Assembly (NCBI GenBank): GCA_026392415.1
Contig: JAPLCC010000012.1
Coordinates: forward strand, 29,708 to 93,707
From: Propionibacteriales bacterium
Lineage (GTDB): Bacteria; Actinomycetota; Actinomycetes; Propionibacteriales; Nocardioidaceae
Direction of reading: 5' to 3'
Length of the DNA stretch: 64,000 bases
The position numbers were made by a program, and so were the translations under genes. Shown one piece after another: positions 48,108 to 56,490 of this stretch. The notes below the pieces were generated by a model that saw nothing but the letters and a program-made list of their open reading frames with translations, did no database searches and was not told the origin of the DNA. Numbering within the stretch: position 1 is the stretch's first letter; each line of letters starts with the position of its first letter.

Positions 48108-49990
48108 TGACGATGACCGAGACATCAAGGATCCGCTCCGTCCTCGTCGCCAACCGCGGCGAGATCGCCCGCAAGGTGTTCCGCGTGTGGGAGCCCTACC
48201 GGATGCGAACGATCGCGATCCACACCGACGCGGACGCCAGCGCCCTGCACGTGCAGGAGGCCGACGTCGCCGTCCGGGTGCCCAGCTATCTCGACGCCGA
48301 CGCGATCATCGCTGCCGCGCTCGAGACCGGCGCCGAATCGATCCACCCGGGCTACGGCTTCCTTTCCGAGAACGCCGGCTTCGCGCGGGCCGTCACCGAC
48401 GCGGGCATCATCTGGATCGGGCCGACGCCCGAGGTCATCGAGAAGATGGGTCGCAAGGACGCGGCGCGCGCCCTCGCGGTCGCTGCGGGCGTCCCGGTCG
48501 TGCCGTCGTTTGTGCTGGACGCGAATGGCGCGTTGGTCGAGGAGGTTGCGCAGCAACCGTCTCGAGACCCCTACCCCGTTCTCGTCAAGGCCGCCGCAGG
48601 CGGCGGTGGCAAGGGCATGCGTGTCGTCCGCTCCGCCGCCGAGCTCGAACCCGCGATCGCCGCCGCGAAGCGCGAGGCGGCGAGCGCCTTCGGCGACGAC
48701 ACCATGATCATCGAGAAGTATGTCGAGCGCGGACGCCACATCGAGGTCCAGGTGTTCGGCGACACCCACGGCAACGTGATCCACCTCGGGACGCGTGACT
48801 GCTCGGCCCAGCGGCGTCACCAGAAGATCATCGAGGAGGCGCCGGCGCCCGCACTCGATGACGCGGTCCGGGAGCGGATGCACACGGCCGCCGTGGAACT
48901 CGCCCGGTCCGTCGCCTACACGAATGCGGGCACCGTCGAGTTCCTCCTCGACGCCTCGACCGGCGACTTCTACTTCCTGGAGATGAACACCCGGCTCCAG
49001 GTCGAGCACCCGGTGACCGAGGCCGTGACCCGGCTGTCGCTGGTCCCGATGCAGGTGCGGGTCGCGGCCGGTGGCACCGTTCCGCCGCAGGAACGCGCCG
49101 AGGTCGAGGGCCATGCCATGGAGGCCCGGATCTACGCCGAGGACGCCTTCGGCGGCTTCCTGCCCCAGGCCGGTACGGCGACCGTGGTCGAGTGGCCCGA
49201 GTTCGTCCGGGTCGACCACGCCCTCGAGTCCGGGCAGGTCGTCAGCACCGCCTACGACCCGATGCTGGGGAAGGTCATCGTCCGTGGCGAGGACCGCGAG
49301 GAGGCACGGCAGCGCCTCATCGACGCGCTCGATGCGACGTCCATCCTCGGACTGACCACCAACACCGGATTCCTCCGGGAGCTGGCGGCGAGCGACGTCT
49401 TCGCCGAGCCCGGCGGCATCGACACCGCATGGCTCGACCGTCACGAGGTGCCGCGCCCGGACCCGACGCCGGCCCGCGAGATCGCCGCCCGGCTCTGGCT
49501 CGACGCACACAGCGCGCCCGACGGCCCGTTCGCCGGCGACGGCTTCCGGATGGGTGCCGCTCCGGTCGTTCCGACGGTCGAGTTCGACGAAAGGGCGACG
49601 GCCGTGGCCCGGGTCCCGGAGGGAACCGTCGCCCGCGTCGACCTGCACGGCGTCGAGCTCGCACACCACGGCCAGCGCTACGTCTTCCGCCGCCCCGACG
49701 CCAGCGCCGACCACGGTGCCGCGATCGGCGACGGCACGATCGCAGCGCCCATGCCCGGCACCGTCCTCGACGTCCGGGTCGCCGAGGGCGACCAGGTCAC
49801 CGAAGGCACCGTCCTCGGCGTCCTCGAGGCGATGAAGATGGAGCTCGCGCTCAAGGCGCCGTACGACGGCCGCGTGACCACCGTCGCCGCCGTCACCGGG
49901 CAGCAGGTGGCCCTGGGGGCGGTCCTGTTCGTCGTGTCGGAGGTCGAGGAGGTCGCGCAGCGACCGTCTCGAGACCGGAGTGATTCATGA
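48107..49990 (+). CDS. Methylcrotonyl-CoA carboxylase alpha subunit (biotin carboxylase/BCCP) with two repeat insertions
   Basis: The 627-residue subunit carboxylates its own biotin. The biotin carboxylase part has VLVANRGEIARKV, HPGYGFLSENAGFA, VKAAAGGGGKGMR and EMNTRLQVEHPVTEA. The biotinyl domain ends the protein, with the attachment lysine at about 577 in EAMKM. Two family A hairpins lie in the frame, both inverted. Residues 143-155 (LVEEVAQQPSRDP) interrupt the loop before the ATP-grasp strand, and residues 613-624 (VEEVAQRPSRDR) extend the C-terminus. The frame stays open, and neither insertion touches a catalytic motif. The stop overlaps the next start as ATGA. Confidence 0.93.
   Translation: MTMTETSRIRSVLVANRGEIARKVFRVWEPYRMRTIAIHTDADASALHVQEADVAVRVPSYLDADAIIAAALETGAESIHPGYGFLSENAGFARAVTDAGIIWIGPTPEVIEKMGRKDAARALAVAAGVPVVPSFVLDANGALVEEVAQQPSRDPYPVLVKAAAGGGGKGMRVVRSAAELEPAIAAAKREAASAFGDDTMIIEKYVERGRHIEVQVFGDTHGNVIHLGTRDCSAQRRHQKIIEEAPAPALDDAVRERMHTAAVELARSVAYTNAGTVEFLLDASTGDFYFLEMNTRLQVEHPVTEAVTRLSLVPMQVRVAAGGTVPPQERAEVEGHAMEARIYAEDAFGGFLPQAGTATVVEWPEFVRVDHALESGQVVSTAYDPMLGKVIVRGEDREEARQRLIDALDATSILGLTTNTGFLRELAASDVFAEPGGIDTAWLDRHEVPRPDPTPAREIAARLWLDAHSAPDGPFAGDGFRMGAAPVVPTVEFDERATAVARVPEGTVARVDLHGVELAHHGQRYVFRRPDASADHGAAIGDGTIAAPMPGTVLDVRVAEGDQVTEGTVLGVLEAMKMELALKAPYDGRVTTVAAVTGQQVALGAVLFVVSEVEEVAQRPSRDRSDS
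48534..48570 (-). repeat. Palindromic repeat, family A, internal in the carboxylase alpha gene
   Basis: The element is in reverse orientation relative to the gene. It reads TGGTCGAGGAGGTTGC, GCA, GCAACCGTCTCGAGACCC on the plus strand. The stem is of the GGTTGC/GCAACC type. Confidence 0.9.
49942..49976 (-). repeat. Palindromic repeat, family A, at the 3' end of the carboxylase alpha gene
   Basis: The element reads GGTCGAGGAGGTCGC, GCA, GCGACCGTCTCGAGACC. It has the alternative stem GGTCGC/GCGACC, so both arms differ from the copy 1.4 kb upstream in the same gene. It is read in the same codon phase as that copy. Confidence 0.9.
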
Positions 49991-50925
49991 ACAGCCTGCC
50001 GATGGTCGTCCACCAGCCCGGCCTGCCGCCGAAGGTCACGATCTACGAGGTCGGTCCGCGCGATGGCCTGCAGAACGAGAAGACGATCGTGCCGACGCAG
50101 GTGAAGGCCGCCTTCGTGCAGCGTCTGCTCGCCGCCGGTCTGCCGATCGTCGAGGCGACCAGCTTCGTGCACCCGAAGTGGGTGCCCCAGCTGGCCGATG
50201 CGGAGCAGCTGATGACGGGGCTCAAGGCCGAGCTCGGCCCTGCGGCCGCGCAGCTCCCTGTCCTGGTCCCCAACGAACGCGGCCTCGACCGCGCGGTCGA
50301 CCTCGGTCTCCGGCACGTTGCCGTGTTCGCTTCGGCCACCGAGACGTTCGCGCAGAAGAACCTCAACCGCTCGCTCGAGACCCAGTTCGCGATGTTCGAC
50401 CCCACGATCGGCCGTGCCCTGGCCTCCGGGATGGACGTCCGCGGCTACGTGTCGATGTGCTTCGGCGACCCGTGGGAGGGGGCGGTCCCGATCGAACAGG
50501 TTGTCGCCGTGGGCCGGCGTCTGCTCGACCTCGGCGTCGGCCAGCTGAGCCTCGGGGACACGATCGGTGTCGCCACGGCCGGTCACGTCCGCGCGCTCGT
50601 CAACGGGTTCATCGACGCAGGGATCGACCCCGACCGGCTCGCGTTGCACTTCCACGACACCTACGGCCAGGCGCTCACCAATGTGCACGCGGGCCTCCAG
50701 GTCGGCGTGACGACGTACGACGCCAGCGCTGGCGGACTCGGCGGCTGCCCCTACGCCAAGAGCGCGACGGGCAACCTCGCCACCGAGGACCTGGTCTGGT
50801 TCCTCACCGGCCTCGGCATCGAGCACGGCGTCGACCTCGACGCCGTCGTGGCCACCAGCGGCTGGATGGCCGAACAGCTGGGCCGACCGAGCCCGTCCGC
50901 GGTGGTCAGGGCGCTGCTCGGGTGA
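49987..50925 (+). CDS. Hydroxymethylglutaryl-CoA lyase
   Basis: The 312-residue enzyme splits HMG-CoA into acetoacetate and acetyl-CoA, the last step of leucine degradation. It shows YEVGPRDGLQNEK (metal and substrate residues), the barrel strand LALHFHDTYGQALTN with its metal-binding HxH, and GLGGCPYAKSATGNLATED with the active-site cysteine at about residue 254. The ATG overlaps the carboxylase alpha stop, so the three genes form one operon. An enoyl hydratase specific for methylglutaconyl-CoA is not evident in this operon. Confidence 0.94.
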   Translation: MNSLPMVVHQPGLPPKVTIYEVGPRDGLQNEKTIVPTQVKAAFVQRLLAAGLPIVEATSFVHPKWVPQLADAEQLMTGLKAELGPAAAQLPVLVPNERGLDRAVDLGLRHVAVFASATETFAQKNLNRSLETQFAMFDPTIGRALASGMDVRGYVSMCFGDPWEGAVPIEQVVAVGRRLLDLGVGQLSLGDTIGVATAGHVRALVNGFIDAGIDPDRLALHFHDTYGQALTNVHAGLQVGVTTYDASAGGLGGCPYAKSATGNLATEDLVWFLTGLGIEHGVDLDAVVATSGWMAEQLGRPSPSAVVRALLG

Positions 50926-50950
50926 ATCCAGCCCCGGCTACGGTTGGTCC

Positions 50951-52099
50951 ATGAGTGGTCAGCGGCGGGCCTGGGGGTGGGCGACAGCGCTGCGCGGTGG
51001 CGACACGACACCGTGGCAGGACTGGCTGGACCGTGCCGACGGCGACGGCAGCCCGTTCGCGTCGACCGTCCCCGGCGCCCAGCAGCTGGGCCTGCTGCGC
51101 CGGCTCAACGTCGCCGCAGCAGCGGAGGGCCGGAAGGTCCCCGAGGCGATCGCCGACCGGGTCCTGTCCGCCAGCGTCTCCGGACGCGGTCGCGGCGACC
51201 TGCCGCTGATCGGCGAGGACACCCCGGACCGGTTCGGACTGCGCCCGGTCGACCCGGATGCCTTGCCTGAGGACGAACTGATCCGGGTCGCTGCCGGACT
51301 GATCGCCGACGACGTCGCCGCGACTGCGGCGTTCCCCGAGCCGGAGCGTTCACTCGTCGAGCGTGCCCGCGAGGTTCGCCGCCCGTGGGTGAAGTCCTTC
51401 GTCATCGTCGGCGCCCAGTGGCGCGCCGACGCGGTCCGTGCCGGGCTGGTCGCGCAGGGGCACCGGCCGGGCGGACGCCGCCCGACGGCGTACCTCCTGG
51501 CCGACGACCTCGGCACGGTGCTGGCCCAGGCCTGGACCGCTCGCGCATTCGACCAGGGCGGCCCGCAGTGGCCCGACTTCCTCAACGGCTTCGCCAGCGC
51601 CGGCCACCTGCCACCGCGCGCGGACCTGCCCCGGATGGCCCGCTCCGCGTCGCACAAGTACGGCGCCGACCGGGTCGCGGTGGTCCTCGACTCCGCCGCG
51701 CTGGCCGCCGAGCTCGGTGTGCGGCATCTGGTCCAGCCGCCGCGACTCGGCGCGCATGCCGTCGACCTGGTGCGCCGCGTCGGTGAGCCGCTCGGGCTCC
51801 TGGTCGCGCCGGACCGCCGTCCGCACCTGCTCCGGACCACCCTCGGCGAACGGCTCGACGGGCTGGGCGGGCCGGACCTCACCGTGCCGCGGCGCTGGGA
51901 GACCTGGCTCGGCACGCAGGCCGAACGGACCCGTCACGAGATCGCCGCCGCTGGCTACCCTGTCCTCGGCGATCTCGACCGCCTGCTGCCCGGGCCGCTG
52001 GCGCAGAGCCCGGTGCTACCGGTCGACGGCGAGGTGCTGGCGCTCGCACTGGGACTGCTCCTCGATCCCGTGGTCCCGCCGTTGAAGGAGGCATCGTGA
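50951..52099 (+). CDS. Conserved-looking hypothetical protein paired with a sulfotransferase-like gene
   Basis: The 382-residue protein is Arg/Ala/Leu-rich without a recognised domain, signal peptide or membrane segment. Segments such as LVAQGHRPGGRRPTAYLLAD and SASHKYGADRVAVVLDSAAL may form a Rossmann-like alpha/beta core. TACGGT (50939-50944) followed by six bases and ATG suggests a leaderless start. Its stop overlaps the start of the sulfotransferase-like gene by four bases, so the two products probably work together, for example in surface glycan modification. That is inference only. Confidence 0.72.
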   Translation: MSGQRRAWGWATALRGGDTTPWQDWLDRADGDGSPFASTVPGAQQLGLLRRLNVAAAAEGRKVPEAIADRVLSASVSGRGRGDLPLIGEDTPDRFGLRPVDPDALPEDELIRVAAGLIADDVAATAAFPEPERSLVERAREVRRPWVKSFVIVGAQWRADAVRAGLVAQGHRPGGRRPTAYLLADDLGTVLAQAWTARAFDQGGPQWPDFLNGFASAGHLPPRADLPRMARSASHKYGADRVAVVLDSAALAAELGVRHLVQPPRLGAHAVDLVRRVGEPLGLLVAPDRRPHLLRTTLGERLDGLGGPDLTVPRRWETWLGTQAERTRHEIAAAGYPVLGDLDRLLPGPLAQSPVLPVDGEVLALALGLLLDPVVPPLKEAS

Positions 52100-53322
52100 G
52101 CCAACGGGTCCTGCTCCACGTCGGGACGCCCAAGACCGGGACGTCGTACCTCCAGGACGTGCTCTTCCGGAACCGGGCGCGGCTCCTCAAGCAGGGCGTC
52201 AACTACCCGGCCGAACGCTTCGATGAGCACTTCCTCGCTGCCCTTGACCTGATGCGGTTGCGGTGGGGCGGACTCGAGCAGGAGGCCGTCGGTGCCTGGG
52301 ACCAGCTCGCGGCCAACGTGCGCGCACACCCCGGCACCTCGATCATCAGCCACGAGATCCTGGCGACCGCCTCGCGCACCCAGGTGGCGAGGGCGCTGGC
52401 TTCCCTCGGCCACAAGGACGACGGCACCGGCACCGAGGTGCACCTGATCGTCTCGGCGCGCGACCTGGTTCGCCAGATCCCTGCCGAGTGGCAGGAGAAC
52501 GTCAAGCACCGGGCGGCCTTCGGCTTCTCCCGGTTCCTCCGGCTGATCCACGACCCGGAGCGCAGCCACCGCGTGGGCGCCTGGTTCTGGGGCGTCCAGG
52601 AGGTCCCCGACATCCTCGCGCGGTGGGGCGCCTCGATCCCGCCGGAGCGGATCCACATCGTCACGGTGCCTCGGCCCGGCGGTGCCCGCGACGTGCTCTG
52701 GCAGCGCTTCAGCACCGCCTTCGGACTGGACGGGCTGGACCTCGAGCTCGGTACGGAGCGAGCCAACCCCAGCCTGGGCGTGCCGGAGTCGGCGTTGATC
52801 CGCCGGATCAACCGGGTCGCCGCTGTCGACCTCCCGCCCGTGCACTACCGGCCACTCGTCCGCGAGCTCCTCGCGCACCGCACCCTCTCCAAGCGCACGG
52901 ACTCGCCCCGTCTGGGCCTGCCGCCGGACCAGTACCCCTGGATCGCCGAGCTCACCGAGGACTGGATCGCCGAGCTCACCAGCAAGGGGTACGACGTGGT
53001 GGGCGACCTCGCCGACCTGCGCGGTGACGAGCCGGTGGCGGAGAAGTGGTCCAACCCCGACCGCCCCAACGAGCGCCAGGTCTCGGCCGCTGCCCTCGAT
53101 GCGGTCAAGGCGCTGCTCGTCGAGGCCGCCGAACGGCAGGTCGAGAACGACCGGCTGCGGGCTCGGCTCGAGGAGGCGCGCCGCGAGCTGATCCGGGCGC
53201 GGACGCCCCGGTTGATGCGGTCGATGGAGTGGACCGTGCAGAAGCTCGAGGGCAGCGAGCAGGGCCGCAAGGCTCTCGGTGCCTACCGGATGGCGCGGGG
53301 CAGGAACTCCCGGTCGGCGTAG
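52096..53322 (+). CDS. Sulfotransferase-like protein with C-terminal coiled coil
   Basis: The 408-residue protein begins RVLLHVGTPKTGTSYLQDVL, the PAPS-binding P-loop pattern (GTPKTGTSYLQ, about residues 10-20) of sulfotransferases. It later has VHLIVSARDLVRQIPAEWQE, which resembles the 3'-phosphate-binding Arg/Ser region. The last 70 residues are charged and helical (ERQVENDRLRARLEEARREL), likely a coiled coil. It may transfer sulfate to a surface glycan or lipid, or be a glycan-related relative. The start is GTG. Its final 40 bases overlap the 3' end of the convergent EcsC gene. Confidence 0.78.
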   Translation: MSQRVLLHVGTPKTGTSYLQDVLFRNRARLLKQGVNYPAERFDEHFLAALDLMRLRWGGLEQEAVGAWDQLAANVRAHPGTSIISHEILATASRTQVARALASLGHKDDGTGTEVHLIVSARDLVRQIPAEWQENVKHRAAFGFSRFLRLIHDPERSHRVGAWFWGVQEVPDILARWGASIPPERIHIVTVPRPGGARDVLWQRFSTAFGLDGLDLELGTERANPSLGVPESALIRRINRVAAVDLPPVHYRPLVRELLAHRTLSKRTDSPRLGLPPDQYPWIAELTEDWIAELTSKGYDVVGDLADLRGDEPVAEKWSNPDRPNERQVSAAALDAVKALLVEAAERQVENDRLRARLEEARRELIRARTPRLMRSMEWTVQKLEGSEQGRKALGAYRMARGRNSRSA

Positions 53323-53981
53323 CGTCCGACCTTCCACGTGCTCCAGCCGTCGGCAGCGGCGCCCACCGCGCCGCCCACCACCGGCACCCGCTTGCCCACC
53401 GTCGTGGCCAGTCGCTTGCCGATCACCCGGGCGACCAGCTCGCTGGCGAGCGCGGCCGAGATCGTCTTGTCGAGCTCGGGATCGTGCTGCGGAGCCGTGG
53501 CGATCGCCATCGGCGGCGCCGGCAGCTTCTTCGACTTCACCATCTTCACCACGGTGTCGTCGCCGAGGATCGCGACCAGGATCGCGTTGCGTACGCGCGG
53601 GTCCTCGAGGTCGTAACCACGCAGGTGGGCGATCCCGGAGACCATCCGGCACTGGATGAGCGCGAGTCCGGCGATGCTGGCGGGCGCCACGATCGTCGCC
53701 GTGACCAGACCGCCGAGGTTGGTGGTCAGCCCTTCGACGCTGGCGTACGCGACGTGGTTCTGCACCAGCTCCTTGACGGCCTTGTCGACGTTGCCGTGCT
53801 GTTCGCGCAGCTGGGTCTCGGCGGCCCTGGCCGCGGGCGGCAGCGGGCCCACGCCGGCGATGGCGCGGTTCAGCGCCTCGCGCACGAACGACTGCGTCAA
53901 CCCCGGTGCCATCTGGGTCACCCTGGGAGCAATCTGCCGAGCTGCCTCGACAGCGAGACCCTTCTTGAGACCGGAAGCCAT
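53283..53981 (-). CDS. EcsC family protein
   Basis: The 232-residue protein matches the EcsC-like family, with IAHLRGYDLEDPRVRNAILV and GKRVPVVGGAVGAAADGWS as characteristic stretches and two weakly hydrophobic regions. The role of EcsC outside the Bacillus ecs operon is not known. TAGGAT (minus strand, 53988-53993) precedes the ATG by six bases. The coding sequence overlaps the preceding convergent gene tail-to-tail by 40 bases, which could make the two transcripts antisense to each other. Confidence 0.85.
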   Translation of the reverse strand: MASGLKKGLAVEAARQIAPRVTQMAPGLTQSFVREALNRAIAGVGPLPPAARAAETQLREQHGNVDKAVKELVQNHVAYASVEGLTTNLGGLVTATIVAPASIAGLALIQCRMVSGIAHLRGYDLEDPRVRNAILVAILGDDTVVKMVKSKKLPAPPMAIATAPQHDPELDKTISAALASELVARVIGKRLATTVGKRVPVVGGAVGAAADGWSTWKVGRYADREFLPRAIR

Positions 53982-54075
53982 GCGCCGATCCTAGTGTCGG
54001 GCAGGTGGGGCCCCGGTCACGGCGACGGTGCCTCGTAGGGTGGTCGGGTCAGCTTCATCATTCGAAAGGCTTCCG

Positions 54076-54618
54076 ATGCGCCCCATCACCCGCCCGCTCG
54101 CTTCTGCGGGCGCTGCCCTCTTCCTGGTGCTCGCCCTCGCGGCGTGCGGCGACGACGGCGGTGACAAGAATGCCGACGACAAGGCCTCGGACACCGAGAG
54201 CAGCCAGACCACCGACGAGTCCGATGCGTCCGACCCGGCCGGGACCGACGGCGCCGACCCGTCGTCCTCGGCGACCCTCGACGCCTCGACCAAGGCTTTC
54301 TGCGACGGCCTGAAGGACATCGCCACGACCGTCGGCAAGGTGAAGGGCGCGACTCCCACCGAGGCGGAGTGGACGGCCATCCAGAAGTCCTACGAGGAGC
54401 TCGGTGACATCGGCGCTCCCGACGGCATCGGTGACCGCGAGGAGGACGGCTTCGACGTCGTCATCGACGCCGTGACGGGCCTCAGCTACAAGGAGGCCAA
54501 GGCCGAGTTCGGCGACGCCGGCGGCGACACCATCCCCGGTGTCAGCGAGGAGGACAACAAGAAGGCCAACGAGTTCTTCACCTACGCCAACACCACGTGC
54601 GCTGCCTACCTGCAGTGA
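54076..54618 (+). CDS. Small acidic lipoprotein
   Basis: The 180-residue protein has a lipobox (ALAACGDD), an Asp/Ser/Thr linker and a helical domain with two cysteines (KAFCDGLKDIA, NTTCAAYL). It resembles the lipoprotein encoded 1 kb downstream at 55531 in start sequence and cysteine spacing, so the two are probably paralogs. AAAGG lies eight bases before the ATG. The function is unknown. It is exposed at the outer face of the membrane. Confidence 0.82.
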   Translation: MRPITRPLASAGAALFLVLALAACGDDGGDKNADDKASDTESSQTTDESDASDPAGTDGADPSSSATLDASTKAFCDGLKDIATTVGKVKGATPTEAEWTAIQKSYEELGDIGAPDGIGDREEDGFDVVIDAVTGLSYKEAKAEFGDAGGDTIPGVSEEDNKKANEFFTYANTTCAAYLQ

Positions 54619-54625
54619 TCCTGCA

Positions 54626-55375
54626 GTGAGGTCAGTACCCGTCGAACCGCCCCCGACGCCGTGGGCGTTCCCGAGCCGCGATGAGCTCGGGGCGCTTCCG
54701 GTGCAGGGGCCGGTCGACGGGTACGACGACGCCGACGCCGAGGGCCATCACGACGCCAGCGACCTGGTCGGCCTCGGGGCCGACCTGGAGCCCGGCACGG
54801 TCCTGGCCGCCTACCGGACCGGCATGTTCCCGATGCCCGAGGGCCGCCGGTCGATCGGCTGGTGGAGCCCTGCCCACCGCGGTGTCCTTCCGCTCGACGG
54901 CCTCCGGGTGTCCCGGTCGCTGCGGCGCTCGGCCCGCAACTTCGAGATCCGCGTCGACACTGCCTTCAGCGACGTCATGGCCGCATGTGCCGACCCGCGT
55001 CGCCCGCACGGCTGGATCGATCGGCGCATCGTCCGTGCCTACACCGAGTTGCACCGCCTCGGATGGGCGCACTCGGTCGAGACCTGGCGCGATGACCGCC
55101 TCGTCGGCGGCCTGTACGGGCTCGCCATCGGCGGCCTGTTCGCGGGGGAGTCGATGTTCCACCACGAGACCGATGCCTCGAAGGTCGCGCTGCTCGGTCT
55201 GGTGGAGGGTCTGCGCGGCGACCCGGCCGGTGCGGCGGGCCAGCGCCTGGTCGACGTCCAGTGGGCGACGCCTCATCTGAGCACGCTCGGCGTCCGCGAG
55301 ATCTCGCGGGCGGCGTACGTCGAAGGCCTGGAGGCCCTGCTCGCCGTGCCCCAGGCCGCCATGTTCTCCGCCTGA
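54626..55375 (+). CDS. aat: Leucyl/phenylalanyl-tRNA--protein transferase
   Basis: Aat adds Leu or Phe from charged tRNA to proteins with N-terminal Lys or Arg, marking them for ClpS/ClpAP-type degradation. The 249-residue protein has AYRTGMFPMPEGR, GWWSPAHRGVLPLDGLRVS, GGLYGLAIGGLFAGESMFHH and the C-terminal VQWATPHLSTLG motif. The start is taken as GTG at 54626, seven bases after the upstream lipoprotein stop. The placement between two paralogous lipoprotein genes is probably chance. Confidence 0.94.
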   Translation: MRSVPVEPPPTPWAFPSRDELGALPVQGPVDGYDDADAEGHHDASDLVGLGADLEPGTVLAAYRTGMFPMPEGRRSIGWWSPAHRGVLPLDGLRVSRSLRRSARNFEIRVDTAFSDVMAACADPRRPHGWIDRRIVRAYTELHRLGWAHSVETWRDDRLVGGLYGLAIGGLFAGESMFHHETDASKVALLGLVEGLRGDPAGAAGQRLVDVQWATPHLSTLGVREISRAAYVEGLEALLAVPQAAMFSA

Positions 55376-55530
55376 GAGCCACGCCGGCCAACCCCCGGCC
55401 ACCAACTGTCCACCTCACCTGTGAATAGTCTGAGAACGACGGGGCAGGGTGTCCCTGGTTGCCGACTCGACGGCTTCCCCGTCAGCGGGCACACATCGGT
55501 GACCCGTGACCCCCCGAAAGGAAGACCCTG

Positions 55531-56136
55531 ATGACCCCGATCAAGCGCCCCCTGGCCGCTGCCGGTGCCGCCGCCCTGCTTGCTCTCTCGCTCTCGGCCT
55601 GTGGTGGCGGTGCTCCCACGGACGCGTCGAAGGACGACTACTGCGAGGCCGTCCAAGGTGCCGCAGGCAACGACGACTTCTCGAAGGCCCTCGAGGACAA
55701 GGACTGGGACAAGATCGCGGACCTCTACAAGGATGCGGCTGAGGACGTCGAAGAGGTCGGCACGCCCGATGACATCTCCGACGAGGAGCGCGAAGGGTTC
55801 GAGATCCAGGTCGACGCCCTCAAGAGCATCGACGCCGATGACATCGAGAAGGCTTTCGAGAGCGAGGACGGCGACCAGTTCGAGGACGAGTTCTCCGACG
55901 ACGAGAAGGACAAGGTCGAGGCCTACCAGAAGTACGAGGCCGAGACCTGCTCCAACCCGACCGAGATCGAGACCCCGGACCTGCCGACCGACGTCCCCAC
56001 GGAGATCCCGACCGACGTCCCCACGGACATTCCCACGGACATTCCCACGGACATCCCCACGGACCTGTCGCCCGAGGACCTCGCCAGCCTGCAGGAGGAG
56101 CTGGAGAAGCTGACGGAGGGCGTTCCGACCCAGTGA
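55531..56136 (+). CDS. Acidic lipoprotein with PTDIPTD repeats
   Basis: The 201-residue protein has a lipobox (LSLSACGGG) and a very acidic middle (DDISDEEREGFEIQVDALKS). A run of proline-threonine-aspartate repeats at about residues 150-178 is followed by a short helix. The acidic part could bind calcium, and the repeats would act as an extended spacer through the cell wall. GAAAGGAAG lies just before the ATG. TAGTCT at 55426-55431 may be its -10 box, giving a leader of about 90 bases. It is a likely paralog of the lipoprotein at 54076. Confidence 0.82.
   Translation: MTPIKRPLAAAGAAALLALSLSACGGGAPTDASKDDYCEAVQGAAGNDDFSKALEDKDWDKIADLYKDAAEDVEEVGTPDDISDEEREGFEIQVDALKSIDADDIEKAFESEDGDQFEDEFSDDEKDKVEAYQKYEAETCSNPTEIETPDLPTDVPTEIPTDVPTDIPTDIPTDIPTDLSPEDLASLQEELEKLTEGVPTQ
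55982..56066 (+). repeat. Short tandem repeats encoding PTDIPTD units
   Basis: Units like CCCACGGACATT repeat within the lipoprotein gene and encode Pro-Thr-Asp-Ile/Val. The copy number may vary between strains by slippage. Confidence 0.7.
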
Positions 56137-56142
56137 CCCCGG

Positions 56143-56481
56143 TCAGATGACGGTGGGCGGCTGGCCGGTGTCCGCAACCATGGCCCGGCCAGCCCGCTCC
56201 CACCCCAGCATCCCGTCGATCAGGTTCACGACGTCGTAGCCCTGCTGGCCGAGGTAGCCGACCGCCCGCGCGGACCTGCCTCCGCCCTTGCACACGACGA
56301 GCGTCTGCTCCGGCTCGAGCTCCACGAACTCGCCCAGGCGCTCGGGCAGGTCTCCGAGGGGAATGTGCACGGCACCGTCGATGTGCCCGGCAGCCCACTC
56401 GTCGTGCTCGCGGACGTCGAGGACCACGAGGCCTTCGGGAATCGGGTTCGGCACGCCATCGATCTCGACTGAGGGGATCAT
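56143..56481 (-). CDS. Single-domain rhodanese-like sulfurtransferase
   Basis: The 112-residue protein is one rhodanese domain: LVVLDVREHDEWAAGHIDGA, IPLGDLPERL and the active-site loop VCKGGGRSARAV with its catalytic cysteine. It moves sulfane sulfur between thiols in the cytoplasm. TAGAAT (56488-56493, minus strand) precedes the ATG by six bases. This promoter box overlaps the last codon of the upstream glycosylase gene, so the rhodanese can be expressed independently. Confidence 0.92.
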   Translation of the reverse strand: MIPSVEIDGVPNPIPEGLVVLDVREHDEWAAGHIDGAVHIPLGDLPERLGEFVELEPEQTLVVCKGGGRSARAVGYLGQQGYDVVNLIDGMLGWERAGRAMVADTGQPPTVI

Positions 56482-56490
56482 GAGCGCATT

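Noticed and set aside
54028..54075. An earlier start for the lipoprotein at 54076
   Set aside because: The added residues would precede the lipoprotein signal, and AAAGG is correctly spaced only for the ATG at 54076.
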